This document shows positions 1 to 13,090 of a stretch of 64,000 bases of DNA, piece after piece. The position numbers and the translations under genes are program-made. The stretch covers positions 9,998,001 through 10,062,000 of the forward strand of contig NC_052665.1 in assembly GCF_016802725.1 (NCBI RefSeq), in the 5' to 3' direction. A model generated the notes under the pieces. The model searched no databases. It was not told where the DNA came from and saw only the letters and a program-made list of their open reading frames with translations. Source of the DNA: Solenopsis invicta (lineage: Eukaryota; Arthropoda; Insecta; Hymenoptera; Formicidae). The first letter of the stretch is position 1, and each line of letters begins with the position of its first letter.

Positions 1-227
1 CTGTCAAAAGTTAAACAATGGGCTTATATTGCATTTTATGTAGTAAAAAAGACAAAAATATCTACATATATCTACATCTACAGATACGATGCTTGTATGC
101 GTCAAATTGGCGCGCATGCGTATTTTCGAGCAGTTACAAGAGAGAGGCAACTATGATTTTTTTTCTCACTTTCTCCAGACACATTTTAGTCTGTTATTCT
201 GCTTCCATGTCTATATGTTCTAAGGGG

Positions 228-333
228 CAGTCCGACACTTTTTTCTGCCAGATTCGTTCATTTTGAGTGAAAACGCGTCGAATGAGCCTAATTTCGTCAA
301 AATCGGAGGTGAGGTATTCTGAACAATTACCTT
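228..333 (+). repeat. dispersed ~105 bp repeat, copy 1
   Basis: About 105 bp here are nearly identical to 41672-41785, including the stretch GAGTGAAAACGCGTCGAATG followed by AGCCTAATTTCGTCAAAATC. It lies in the CFAP44 intron that begins at 378. No coding potential is shared between the copies, so I treat it as a dispersed repeat of unknown class. Confidence 0.7.
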
Positions 334-378
334 TAAATTTATTAAAATTTTATTAAAATTTTTTCAAGCTATGCAAAC

Positions 379-564
379 CTTTTTTCGGCAATTTAGTAGT
401 TCTTCATATTTCGAAGAGAGAGTATCTCGTTCTTCCGACAAGTTGAAAGTGGAAGATGTCTTTAATTTATAATCGCCAATAGCTTTTTTTGCTTCGTCAA
501 TGGCGAATATATCATGCGTATGACTGACAGATATATCTGGTTTTTCATCATGTATAACTTTCCA
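379..564 (-). CDS. CFAP44: CFAP44 exon 17 (last exon in the window)
   Basis: Begins after TATTCAG|TGGAAAG and ends CGAAAAAAG|GTTTGC, 62 whole codons. Encodes HTHDIFAIDEAKKAIGDYK then SEERDTLSSKYEELLNCRK. The remaining coiled-coil exons lie left of position 1. Confidence 0.83.
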
Positions 565-3500
565 CTGAATAAAATAAATTGATTAAATAATAATATATTA
601 TTATAATATTATTATAATAGCAAGAACACTTAATTTTATTCTAGTATTTATTCTATACTGCATTTATTTTATACTAACTTCTTTTTCGCGTTGTTCCAAT
701 TTTGCCTTTCTCAATATATATTTGCGCAACATTTGATTCAATTGAATTCCTAGGCTGCTATCTAATACATTTTCATAATTCAAGTCTTTTAAGAAATCTT
801 CGATTGGTCTCGTTTCTGCCACCTTAATTTCTTCGCCCATTTTCACTTTACCTTCTTTTTGTTGCTCTTCTTCATAATGTTGCATTTTGTCATCCGTTAT
901 ACTAGTGTAAAGACATTATAAAGACAAAGACATACGAGTTGCTCACAATAAACATTTATTCAAGCATATGAATTACCTATTTCCATTCTCTTTTTTCTCG
1001 AACACATGTATATATTTCGTCATATTGATATGGTGCGAAGTATCAATGTCCAAGATGTGTTGGCGTAAAGAATATACAATATTATCTGATTTCCTGCATA
1101 CAAATATCAGAGATCATATTTTCATATTTTTGTTGAAAATTTTTTTTTTATTTTTTACATAATATTTTTTCATAATATTTGTATAGAATTTTTCACACAT
1201 TGTATATAATTATAATTTTATTACTTTTTAAAAAATTTTTTAGTTTTTTGTATGAATTTTATATAAAAACTTACATTTTTTTAAGAATCTTATATAAATT
1301 TTAAAATAGTAAAAAAATATCTTTTTTTAATTTTCGAAAAAAATTTAGAAAATTTAAAGACGTTTAAAATATTTTTTAAAAAATTTAAAGTATAAATTTA
1401 AAATTCTTAAAATTTGTATAAGATAATGTTTTTTACCAGTTTACATTTTTAAAACGTTTTTTACTTACAATATTTTGCAGACGACAAATGGTAAACATGT
1501 AATAGGTTGGACAAAATATTCTACGAGCTTTTGCAATCCAAGTTCGCTTTTCTCCACTTTAAATGCCAATTTTTCGCGTACCGTAGCCATTTCCACATCC
1601 AGTTCTTTATTCAGATCAGCTGTAATTCTAGGATCCAACTCCAATTCTTTGTAACTTATTTGATGAGATTTTGGCAGGGCGTTATTCCTAATTGTATTAA
1701 AATATGAATTAATAAAATTTTTTATTTAAAGTTGTTTAACAATTGAAAAGTTTTCTACAAAAATGAAACAAGTCCATTTTCTAAAATCTGTGTTATCACA
1801 CCAAATCATTAAAATTATATTACGTAATGTTACATCGTAAGCAATTATATTCCTGCAAGAATCAAATGGAAAACAGAAAATATAAATATAATATAAATAG
1901 TAAATATAAACTTTGAAAAAAGTGACACACATACACTTGCATGCGCGCGTAAACACACTCATAAAATAAATTCAGATGGATTTTATTTTAATTTTAAATT
2001 GGTTATCAAAATATTAATCAAAGTCTAACTTTGTTCTTATATCTATTATATATCCGGAAAAAGTAACTTTTAAATAACGATTTATTAACTTCTAACTTAA
2101 TTAATTTCTAATAATAAAGTATAATACTTTGTGATTGTGACGTGAACGTCGGGAGTGCTGTACGAAGTACCGCGCGATCGTTTATTCCTTATCGTCATGA
2201 GTAATTAATCGGTGTTTTCGCGAATTTGTGTCATGCGACGGAAAACCTGCTACGAAGGAAGAAGAGAAGAGAAAGAGGAGGTTCAAGACGGCATCGGGCG
2301 TTGGCGGAGCAATCCTAAGAGGTGAATTGTCTGCTATTTATAATTTTATCTGTTACTTTCGGAATCGTTTGTAATTATTTTATACACACAACTGTCCTCT
2401 GGAGTACTAATTATTTTGAATGTCGCTATTTGAATCGTGTATTTGTATTTTACAAATCAACATAGCCGCGACGTAGTTATAACTCTGCTGCTGCGTATTG
2501 TGTCGGTGAGTGAAACAAAATTATTTGTTCTATGTTGAAATATACACACACACGCACACACGCACGCACGCGCGCACGCACACACACATTACACACATAC
2601 TTAAGATGCAAACATGTATTAATGCATATACTTTGATTCTGGTAATAGGATGTCTAAATCTATAAAAGTAATAAATACACGAAAAGTTGTCACAAAATTA
2701 TTGCATTTAATCGATAAAACAAGATAAACTATAAGATCCCCTTAAAAATAAAAACTTTCTTGTTTCTTAAAAATTTAACGTTTAGACTTATTTAAACTTT
2801 GGTTTTTGTAGTAAATTTTTCAATTATGTATGTTTGACATTGTTTAAACCTTTCCACAATCTTGCTATATTCTTCGCTTAATTTGAGTAATATCTCCAAT
2901 GTCCGATATTTATTCTGCTTCACTGCAGTTGCGATTCTGTCGTATTCAGCTTGTTGAATCATCTCTTCCAAACTTTTATGATCAATTTCTTCGATATCTT
3001 CAATACTAGTGTGCGGCTGTATCATCACATTAAGAATTTATCAGATTTTATGTTAGAAAATTAAACTAGTTTGTTAAAAAAATTTTAACAACATTTTGAT
3101 GATAAAGTTTCGATAAAATTGTCGTTTTATTAAATTTGATGAAATATTACTAAATATAATTAACGACATTTTAATGAAATTAAGGCAATTTTTGATAAAA
3201 TTTTAACGAAATTACTGGTTAAAATGTTCTAAAATGGATATAAAATTTAACAAAACGTTGTTGAACCCTCATCAAAGTTTTATTAGAATGTATTAAAATT
3301 CTTTTATTATGGTACGCTAACTTCAAATTAACAGGATTTTGAAATCTAATTAATAAAAATGTAAATACCAAGGACAAGGTTCCTTTGGTTTTTTCAAATT
3401 CAATTTCTTCGAATGGCGTGTCATCGTTTATCTCGTAAGAAAATAAATTTCCGTCGTATCCACATGTAAATAACATCTTTTGATTATGACTGAGAACCAT

Positions 3501-6500
3501 CTTTGGGATATAGCCATTACAATTATCGTGCATCGGAAGTATCCAGTAATCCGAAAGATCTGTATAATTTTCGGGTTTCCATCTGCAAACCCGTATTTGT
3601 CCATGCTCCATTGCCAGGAACAAGTACTTCTTTTCCTTGCTAACGGTAACATAAGTTGAACAGACAATAATATGCCGTTTGAGTACAAAATTATTAGTGC
3701 GACAAATATAGTTTATGCTAGTAAAATTACTAAGCCAATCAAAAACAATCACTAATAATTAAACGAGTCTGTACTCTTTTGCATCCATCATTAAGATAAC
3801 AATCTTTAACTTCATCCAGACGTTAAATAAATTGATATTTGAATAACAGCAATACAACAACTACAATAACATTTTAATTTCTCTAAAATTGTTAATAAGA
3901 AAATTATGAAAAAATTCAAATACGATTTTTACACAAGAAGCAACAATAATAAATAAAGAAAAAATTTTTGTTAAATAAAATTAACTAGGAGTTGAAAGAA
4001 TTAAGAAAAAATATTAAAATTATAAGACTTCCAAATAATAAATTACAAATTAATTGAATAAGAGTAGGGAAACCGGGGCTATTCGAAAGACGAGGCAATT
4101 TAAAAAATGGAAATATTTTTTTATAGGTACATGTTAAAAATTTATTTTAAATACTATAAACGCGCCTTAATGTAATGACGCTGCTAACAAAGTTTGTTGC
4201 AACGGCATCATATTGAAGTAGTAGCAGTGAAAAATGTGTTGCGACAATCGAAGTAATTTCTGATAGTCAGTATTTCTTTGAAATTTAAGTAAGATACATA
4301 AAATTTTTTTTGAAAACTTTGAATGTATCGTGTCCAGTTAAAAGTATTTAAAACATTTCGTGTTTACTTTTTGCTGTGTGATGTTTATTTTTGTAAATTA
4401 TACGCAATAATGCGTACAGTTGACGTTGGGGCTATTCGAAACACCAAACGTCGAATCGTCGTTTGGACGATTTTTTCTTTCATATTCGCGTTCTATGTAC
4501 CAAAATATTCATTTTAATACTTAACAGATGTAATTACACGAAATACGAATAGTCCCTGACTTGTTCCGAAAACACTAAAGCAATAAAATTTTCTATTGTG
4601 CGTTTGTATTCTTTTATTGTAACATTTTTTTATAATACTATATATCCGTTTTTGAATAAAACAAAGTCTTAATAATAGTTTTTTACATTTTTTTATTTTA
4701 AAACATAAATTTCAGAATATTCCCGGACTAGCTTCGAATTGCCCCGGGCTCGGGGCTATTCAAAACACTTGGTTCTGGTCGATATTTTTATTTGTAGTTC
4801 AAAGCAAATACATTTCCGTCTCTTATCTATAAGGGCATTGTGAAAGAAAAGGTTCAACCTTTTAAACCAACTTTATTTTTTAATGAATACAAGATTCAGA
4901 AAACGCAAAAGAAAAAAGTGTTCCGAATAGCTTCGGGTTTCCCTTATATATTTTTTGGATCTAACTTTTATACAGATCCGATTAAAACATCACTTTCTAA
5001 TTATATTGAATTGTTTTTATTTGTTTATTGATTGGTGCATTTGGTCCTACGAATAATAAATAGTTTTATTCGCGCTTACTAGAAAAGACAACTTCGTATT
5101 TCTACGTCGTCCGCATCGTATATCACGGTACTTTTAATCGGCTTTTCTTCAATAGTTTCGATAATTTGCGGACTTGGATATTCATAGATATATCCCGCAT
5201 CAAATCCCCCCATTAACAACCAAATAATATCATGACTGATATACTGCGCTATCAATACCTTATTTGCTGTTTTTGGTGTGTAGACTTCCGGCAATGGCTC
5301 TTGTTCTTCTATAGCTGTTGAAATATTTAATTTTTTATTAATTTTATTGTGACTCTGCTGTTACTATTTTAAATTGAATAATAAAATTAGAATAATATAC
5401 TTTCTGGGGAAAAAACTTTAAATTTTAATAATTTAAAAAATTTTGTTTGCTATTTTGTTGTTTTATATTTTTAAAACAATAATATATATAGTTTTATTTA
5501 ATACACGCGAATATTTTGAAAAGAAATTTTTTGGAAAAATGTTTTAAACAAAAGTTTTACGATTTTAATGGAAACATAAGAAGGTGTTACTGGTTTGACT
5601 TTAGGTAATTGTTTCAAGATTACGTGAAGGTTACTTTCAATTTCTTAAATAAAAGCCCCTATTTTTTATTGCATATTTTTGTAGTTTACCTTCAGAGTTT
5701 TTCAAAACGCTATATAACATATTGAAAATTAAAGCAAGAGAATGTGGGTATATTCATACAGTAGATATTTAATGAATATCTACGTATCTATAAAATATTC
5801 ATATCTATTATGGATATTTAGTACTACATGGGCTGAAAAGTCTCGGGATTTTTCAGTAGGTGCCGCCACTAGAAAATGAACATGATTTATTTCGAGAGGT
5901 TTATCTGTCACTAGTTTATGTGTGAAGTTTCATGACATTTCGTTCATTTGTTTACAAGCTACAATCGTTTAAGTGTCGCTACTTTTACCTTCGTAAAAAA
6001 AAATGGAAAAACAGGAATATCGCATATTGATCAAACATTGTTTTTTGATGGGAAAAACTCCTGAACAATCAATGAAATGGTTGAAGAAATGTTATCCCAC
6101 ATCTGCTCCTTCGAGAACAACAGTTTATCGTTGGTTTAGTGAATTTAAAATGGGTCGCACAAGCACCGAAGACGCACCTCGCTCTGGAAGACCAAAAGAG
6201 GCTACGAGTTCGGAAATCGTAGAGCAAGTGCATCGAATCGTTTTGCGTGATTGTAAAGTGAAATTGCGCGAGTTAGCTGAGGCCGTTGGCATCTCAAAAG
6301 AACGGATGGAATACATTTTGCACGATGTTTTGGATATGAAAAAGCTATCTGCGCGATGGGTGCCGCGTTTGTTGACCGTCAGCAACGCGTTGATGATTCA
6401 ACGGCCGATTTGGCGTTGTTGTAACGTAATCGAGCGGACTTTTTTCGACGTTTTGTGACGATGGATGAAACATGGATCCATTACCATACGTCTGAGTCCA

Positions 6501-9500
6501 GGAGGCAGTTTGCAGAATGGCTGAAAAGCCACGAAAGCCGACCAAAGCGGCCAAAAGACCAACGCTCGACCGGGAAGGTTTTGGCCTCGTTTTTTGGGAT
6601 GCGCATAGCATCTTCATCGATTACTTGCAGAAGGGAAGAACAGTTACGGGAGAGTATTAGGCAGCGTTATTGGACAAACTGAACGATGGAATAAAGAAAA
6701 AATGGCCCCCTATGGCGAAGAAAAAAGTTCTGTACCATCACGATAACGCACCGTCATACACATCCTTAAAAGCGATGGCCAAATTGAACCAATTATGATT
6801 CGAATTGGTCGCTCACTTGCCGTATTCTCCAGACTTGGCCCCCGGCGAATATTATTTGTTCCCAAACCTCGAGCGGTGGCTCCAGGGAAAGAGATTCACA
6901 TCGAATGAGGAAGTCATCGCGGAAACCGAGGCGTATTTTGAAGGCTTGGACGTTTCGTATAGAAAGTTAATCAAAATGTTAGAAAATTGCTATACCAAGT
7001 GTATCGCATTCGAAGACAACTATGTTGAGGAATAAATATAACTTTGCCCAAAAAACGCTTGTTTTTATTAAAAATCCTGGGATTTTTTAGCCCATGTAGT
7101 AGATATCTAATAACTTGTCCATATATCCATATCCATTAAATATCTACAAAAGATACTTTCCCTCAAATTCCTACATGGGTCAATTACGGTTTTACATTGG
7201 TCTTACACGGTTCTACATGGGACCATTACAATCTTATATGGAATCACTACAATACTATATGAGACTATTATGTCCTACGTAGAATGGACCCATGTAGAAC
7301 CATATAGGACCGTGTAGGTCTTATAGAACACCTAGATTCTTTGCCTATTGGAATTTGCAGCAGGGTATCTACTAAATATCCACATGTCCACATATTTACA
7401 TCCATTGAATATCTACGGAGGATAACCATTGGATATCCATATGCTATCCACATATCCATGTCCATTGAATAGCTACGGAAGATATTCATTGAATTATTCA
7501 CATGTTGTCCATATATCCATCTAATAACTATGAAAGATATCCATTTGATATTAACGTGTTGTCCATATATTTATGTCCACCACATAGTTACCAATCAATA
7601 TAGCATACTTTATTCTGAGAATATCAAAAATTGTTCCAGATTGACAAAAACGATCCTACAGTTTTCACTCGGGCTTTAGAACTGTTAAACTTCATAACTC
7701 GGAAAGTACTTAAGAAAAAATAACTTTATTATAGAGTTTTGAAAAACTCTTGATACCAGCTATTAGATTCTGAAATCAAACATAAGGCGTTAAAAAAAAT
7801 TTATTTGTTCTTGACCTAGCCACAGTATACACAGTAACGCAACTCACTGTCGGCATTTTTGATGTTGGTGTTGGTCAATACGGAGTGCGCAAACGCGAAA
7901 TAAGTAAGTTGCCTAGTACGCCATCTAAATTTCTCCCTAAACACCAATATCAAAAGTGCCAACAGAGAATTGCGTTACTGTATAGACTGTACCTGTAGGC
8001 CTATTCAGTAACTCTTTAAAGACAATTCGTTATTGCTACAATGTCGTTGTGCAACTTTTCTACCATGTACAATATCTGCGCAACGACGTTGTAACGATAC
8101 CGAATTGTTGCTAAGTTAAGCCTGCCGCAGACGATACGTTTTTTCTTACTGGATTTCTAATTGGATTTTCTTACTTGCTACCGTACGGGCAATGGTACTG
8201 GCAGTGCTACTGGCCGTGACTTCACACAGTGCGAGTTTTTGTACGGGCTGAGCAACTGAAATTTGTTTCATAGAAACGGCACGCTTAAATATGGATGAGA
8301 TAGATGAGAAGGATGAAATTATTGCAACAATTGTACATTGTCGTAAAATTGCTATTGCATTATTTTTAATTATTGAAAAATTGCAACAACGAAATAAATA
8401 TCGCCGACGTTTATGGAGTCGACAGTAAATACATTCTTTAATGCCTCACTTTTAATGTGTTTATTATGGTAATTTGGTGTGTTTATCGCATATAAACATA
8501 GTTCCTATTAGTAGGCTTCTATTAAACATAAAATACTTTCTTTGGACTATTTTGAAGTCTTTTCATTTCTGCACGACATCATGTTTGCGAAGTGAATTCA
8601 CGTTTGAACTTTGACAACACTTCGACAGTATAACCTGGTATAACCCAGTATAACCTATAAGACTGCGTCCTGATTGGCTTTCACAATAAACCAGTACAGA
8701 ATCACGTAAGAAAAATAGGACATGATCTATTACGAAAATCCAGTAGCGTAGTCCGTAAGCTACCCATTTCCAGTACGGGAGCACGTAAGACTGCCAGTAT
8801 AGGAGCACGTAAGCAATCACGTAAGAAAAAACGTATCGTCTGCGGCAGGCTTTACAGAGTAGACTTATCGAGGGCACTCGTATTTCTGAACGCAGTATAA
8901 TAATAAGAAATGTGTTAACCAAGAAATGTTTCTTCGTTAATTTCTAGTCCGGGACTTTCTGCTATTAATCGCTCTAGTTCTTGACGTTTTGTCTCTATCT
9001 TCTCCTTACTTTTTTCCTCTCGACGTAGGCGTATTAATTCTCTTTGAATAGCAGATTTTACAGAATGGAATTTAAACGCTTTTGGTCGACATTGAACGAG
9101 TTCGTACGAAGCGGTAGTATATGGTTGAGGTGTCCTTGGCAAAACAACTTCTACACAATCACCTTGCATACATCCAATTAATAACGTTGTTTCCTATAAA
9201 TAAATTTAAATTAAAAGCGATAGCGAATATACATCCGGTATAAATTGTAATATATTGTTTACACATTGTGTTTTCCATGTGAGACACGTGACTCCCGAAG
9301 GTACTTTGACGAAGCCAATTGGCATAATAACAGGAAAGTTTTCGGACACCGTTATAACGAAACTAAATACTGTTGAATCATCACTACCAGTTACCAGTAA
9401 GCTGAAATATTTTTTCTTACATGTAAAAAATTATTTTTATAACTATGAAAAAGACAAAAAGAATTATACACAGTCTGAAATGTTATAACTTTGTGAAAAT

Positions 9501-11106
9501 AAATTTATACAACAATTGGTCTTTGAATTGTTATAACTTCAAATTACATAGTGTAATGGTTACATTGATTTACGATTATATATATGAAAATTCAAAGTAG
9601 CAAGCCACACCAGAGGTCAGATAAATAGAAAATAACAAAACAAAAAATGTATATAATTGGAATTCATTTATGTTAGATGAAATTATCCATCGAAAACAAG
9701 TTTCAAAAGTATAAAGTGTTCCGTGTCTATTTCTTTGTTCGGTAATGAGAAAAAGTATCCACTTTTAAGGTTAAACGCCTTTGAAAAAAATCGGTTTTTT
9801 TCTTTCAAAGCGTATATCGTCGAAACGATAAAAAATAGAAAAAAATGTTCTAATTGAAAGTTAAATGGCTTGAAGAGTACTTTATACAGCAATAAAAAAA
9901 TTTCAAAAATTTTTATATTTTTTTCCGCTACTTATTTTTTCAAAATTTTTATTTTTTTATAAAGAAAATAAAGCTTATTTTATTACAAATTTAATGATAT
10001 ATGATAAAGTTATGCTGTGACATTTCTATTTTTCAAAATAATTAAAAACCACTTCATAACGCATGGTACGCACATCCGTCCGTACGCTATACGGAAGTGT
10101 TCCCCTCCGATTTTGATAAGTTTTTAATATGTTGTAGTACAGCTACAAATATGGGACACAATTATTTTTTATACGTCCTCAATCTCTTAGGGGATACAAC
10201 GCTTTTTTAAAAAAATCGGTTTTTTTTGTTTGAAGCGAATATCATCAAAACTTTAAGAGATAAAAAAAAATGTTTTAATTGAAGGATTTTGCTTATAAAA
10301 AGAAATAAAAGTTTTCAAAAAAAGGTAAGTGGTGGGGAAAGTGTAAAAGAATTTAAAAAGATTTCATTTATCACCGTTATAAAGTACTCTTCAAACCATT
10401 CAACTTTCAATCAAAAAAATTTTTCACATTTTTCTTACTACTTATCTTTTTTTTAAATTTTTATTTTTTTTATAAACAAAATCTTTTAATTAGAACATTG
10501 TTTTCTGTCTCTTATAGTTTTGACGGTATACGCTTTGGAAGAAGAAAATTGATTTTTTTTAAAGAGATGTTTCATCCTCTGAAAGTGAGATTGGGCACGT
10601 ATAAAAAAATATAATTTGTGTAAAATTGTGTAAAATACTGTGGTCAGTTTGGTGAGTTGTCTCTTTTTCTTAAATTTTAGGTTTTGTTAGTTGATACTGG
10701 ACTTTTAAACCAGGCTGTTACAACGAGTGGATACTATAGGGTCACATTGAACAATTTCTTTACTATGAAGTTTTAATCAATATTAAATTTTTTTTGTTTT
10801 TTATTTGCTAAGAATAGCCAAAAATGGTGCCAAAACATTTAAAATAAAATTTGCATATTGAACAAAAATAACTTGGGCAATTATTATCGCGCCATGCTCT
10901 CATTAGCCTAGTAATTTATTTAAAATTTTTGAGAGTAAAATTTCACGGATTGAAATTTGTTTCAAAATCAATAATTTTGTAATACTTATTCAATTGAAAA
11001 AATGAATTCTAAAATATGATTTGTAATCGCAGAATGTCTCGATGTGTCCAACTTGATATTATTTATTATGTGTTTATTGATTCTAATTTAAAAAATGTTT
11101 TTTTCT

Positions 11107-11143
<37 letters not shown>

Positions 11144-13048
11144 AGCATCTTTATAATAAACTTTACGGACTAAATTATTTTTAGAGGCCGGTCTCATTTT
11201 ATCTTCGTGCATTTCTACGTTTTTGTTGAGTTTACTGAAGTTCGAATCCTACCTGAATATAGATTTGTCGATCAATCTCGACACTCTTTGAGATATATTT
11301 TTGAGGTACGGAAAAGCGACAAATGTTTTGTTTTTCTCTTCTATATTATTTAAGATTGGCTGTGGTTTTCATCCGTCAATTATGCATATATTTTTATTTT
11401 ATTTTCTGTTTGTCTATATAACCTTTGATGTGGCTTGCTACTTTTAAATTTTCATATTTATCATCGTAAATTAATGATTATTACACCGTTTTAACATTAT
11501 TAGAATGGGTTGAGAACGACTAAGTCGAAACGTCCCCGTAATTTAATTATAACTATAAATAAATAATTTTAAAACAAGACCTATTTGATGCTCGTTTTTG
11601 ATTTTTCTTAAATTTTTTTTAAGAGAAAGAGAGAGAGTGAGAGAGAGGTGGGGGAGAGAGAAGAGAAAATATTAATCCAAAGTAAACACTAACAATAAGA
11701 TACTGCTCATTAAGGTAATGCTTTCCATACCGGCATGATGGATTTAGAGACATTGCGGTTATTGCCATTTTGTGCGGTTTTATAATTTGAATCAGCCGGA
11801 CATAATCTCCTTTTATATCATCAGTAGCGTCAGCTGCTGATACTGCTACAGCAATTATACGAATTACACCACTCTCGAAAGCACATGCAAGTGTCGATCC
11901 TGTTGCTTCAATCTTGCGAATATATGAAAAAAAATATATGGTAACTATTTAGTTGAGTGGACACCTTGACATACATTAATTATAGAGGCAAAGTACTGAT
12001 CAATTTTTCATAAACATATATATATTTTTCTTGCATGTTTTTCAAACTGACACTGTTTAACATTCTTAATATATACATATATGTATGTATATCATTAAAT
12101 ATTTCTGCGTATACTTATAAAACCGGTTGGTCTTATATAGTATTGCAATGGTTCCACATAGGACCGTCATAGTCTCATGTAGGTTTATATAGATTCCATA
12201 TGTAGATTCTATGTAGGTCTTAATATAGGTCACCTGAATCATTTTCCTATGAGAGTTTGCAACAGGGCTTAGACTATACTATTACCGTATTCTTATTATT
12301 AGTCGCTTTTATAAGATTTGTTTCACGACGCAGAATTTCGACTGATGTCTATAGCGATAATTTCAATAATTTTAAAGGTGTCAACCGAGAATTAGCTCCG
12401 ACGTTCAATCATCTAAAAACCGATCTCGATTTGATTAACCAAATGGCTAGCGACGATACAACCTGACAATATTTCTCAAAATACGTAAAGAATATACATC
12501 TACGTCTACTACTTACAAAACTGAAATTCAGTTTTTATGAAAACGCAGTAAAGATTAATGAATATTAACCATCCTACAATGTAGACTGTAACGAGGTAAT
12601 TTTAATGGTTGCTTTTAGAATTGAACGCAAATTATATTAGATTTTATGGTATTTCACAATCTGACACCTATCTCACAATTCTTTTTTTTTTCTCTACTTT
12701 AAAAGAACGTTTTTAATAGGTAAATAAATTTTTAACGTTAACTTACCTGGCATGGAAACCAGACAACTTGACTGCCATTATCGTTAAATTTATGCATTAG
12801 AATTAACTTTTTCTCTAGGTAATTATAAATATGCAATTGTCCTGTTTTACTAAGTGTAGCTACAAAGGGGCCCCATGTTGCATTATCCATGTCAGCTATA
12901 GCTCCCGCGTGGCATGTGAATATTTTTTGTGGTAATTCTGCTTTCATGGTATGTAAATCTATTAACCAAATTCCACCATTTCCATCCTGAAAAAAAGGAT
13001 AAACATATTTTATGATTATTATTACTATTATTTTAAGATAAGTACCTC

Positions 13049-13090
<42 letters not shown>

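Larger units (their letters stand above)
7996..8867. mobile_element. 136 bp MITE copy 1, split by a Harbinger-type element
   Basis: The left arm starts TAGGCCTATTCAGTAACTC; the right arm is broken after GCTAAGTTA and resumes at TTACAGAGTAGACTTA after the 8119-8851 insertion. Removing the insert and one TTA leaves 136 bp, the same length as the intact copy at 19289-19424. Confidence 0.85.

Noticed and set aside
7268..7501. Minus-strand frame rich in Met-Asp and Tyr in the repeat after the first mariner
   Set aside because: It follows the ATATCCAT repeat period and has no family resemblance.
11220..11260. Possible tRNA B-box (GTTCGAATCC)
   Set aside because: No matching A-box or acceptor stem upstream; a chance match inside an AT-rich foldback.
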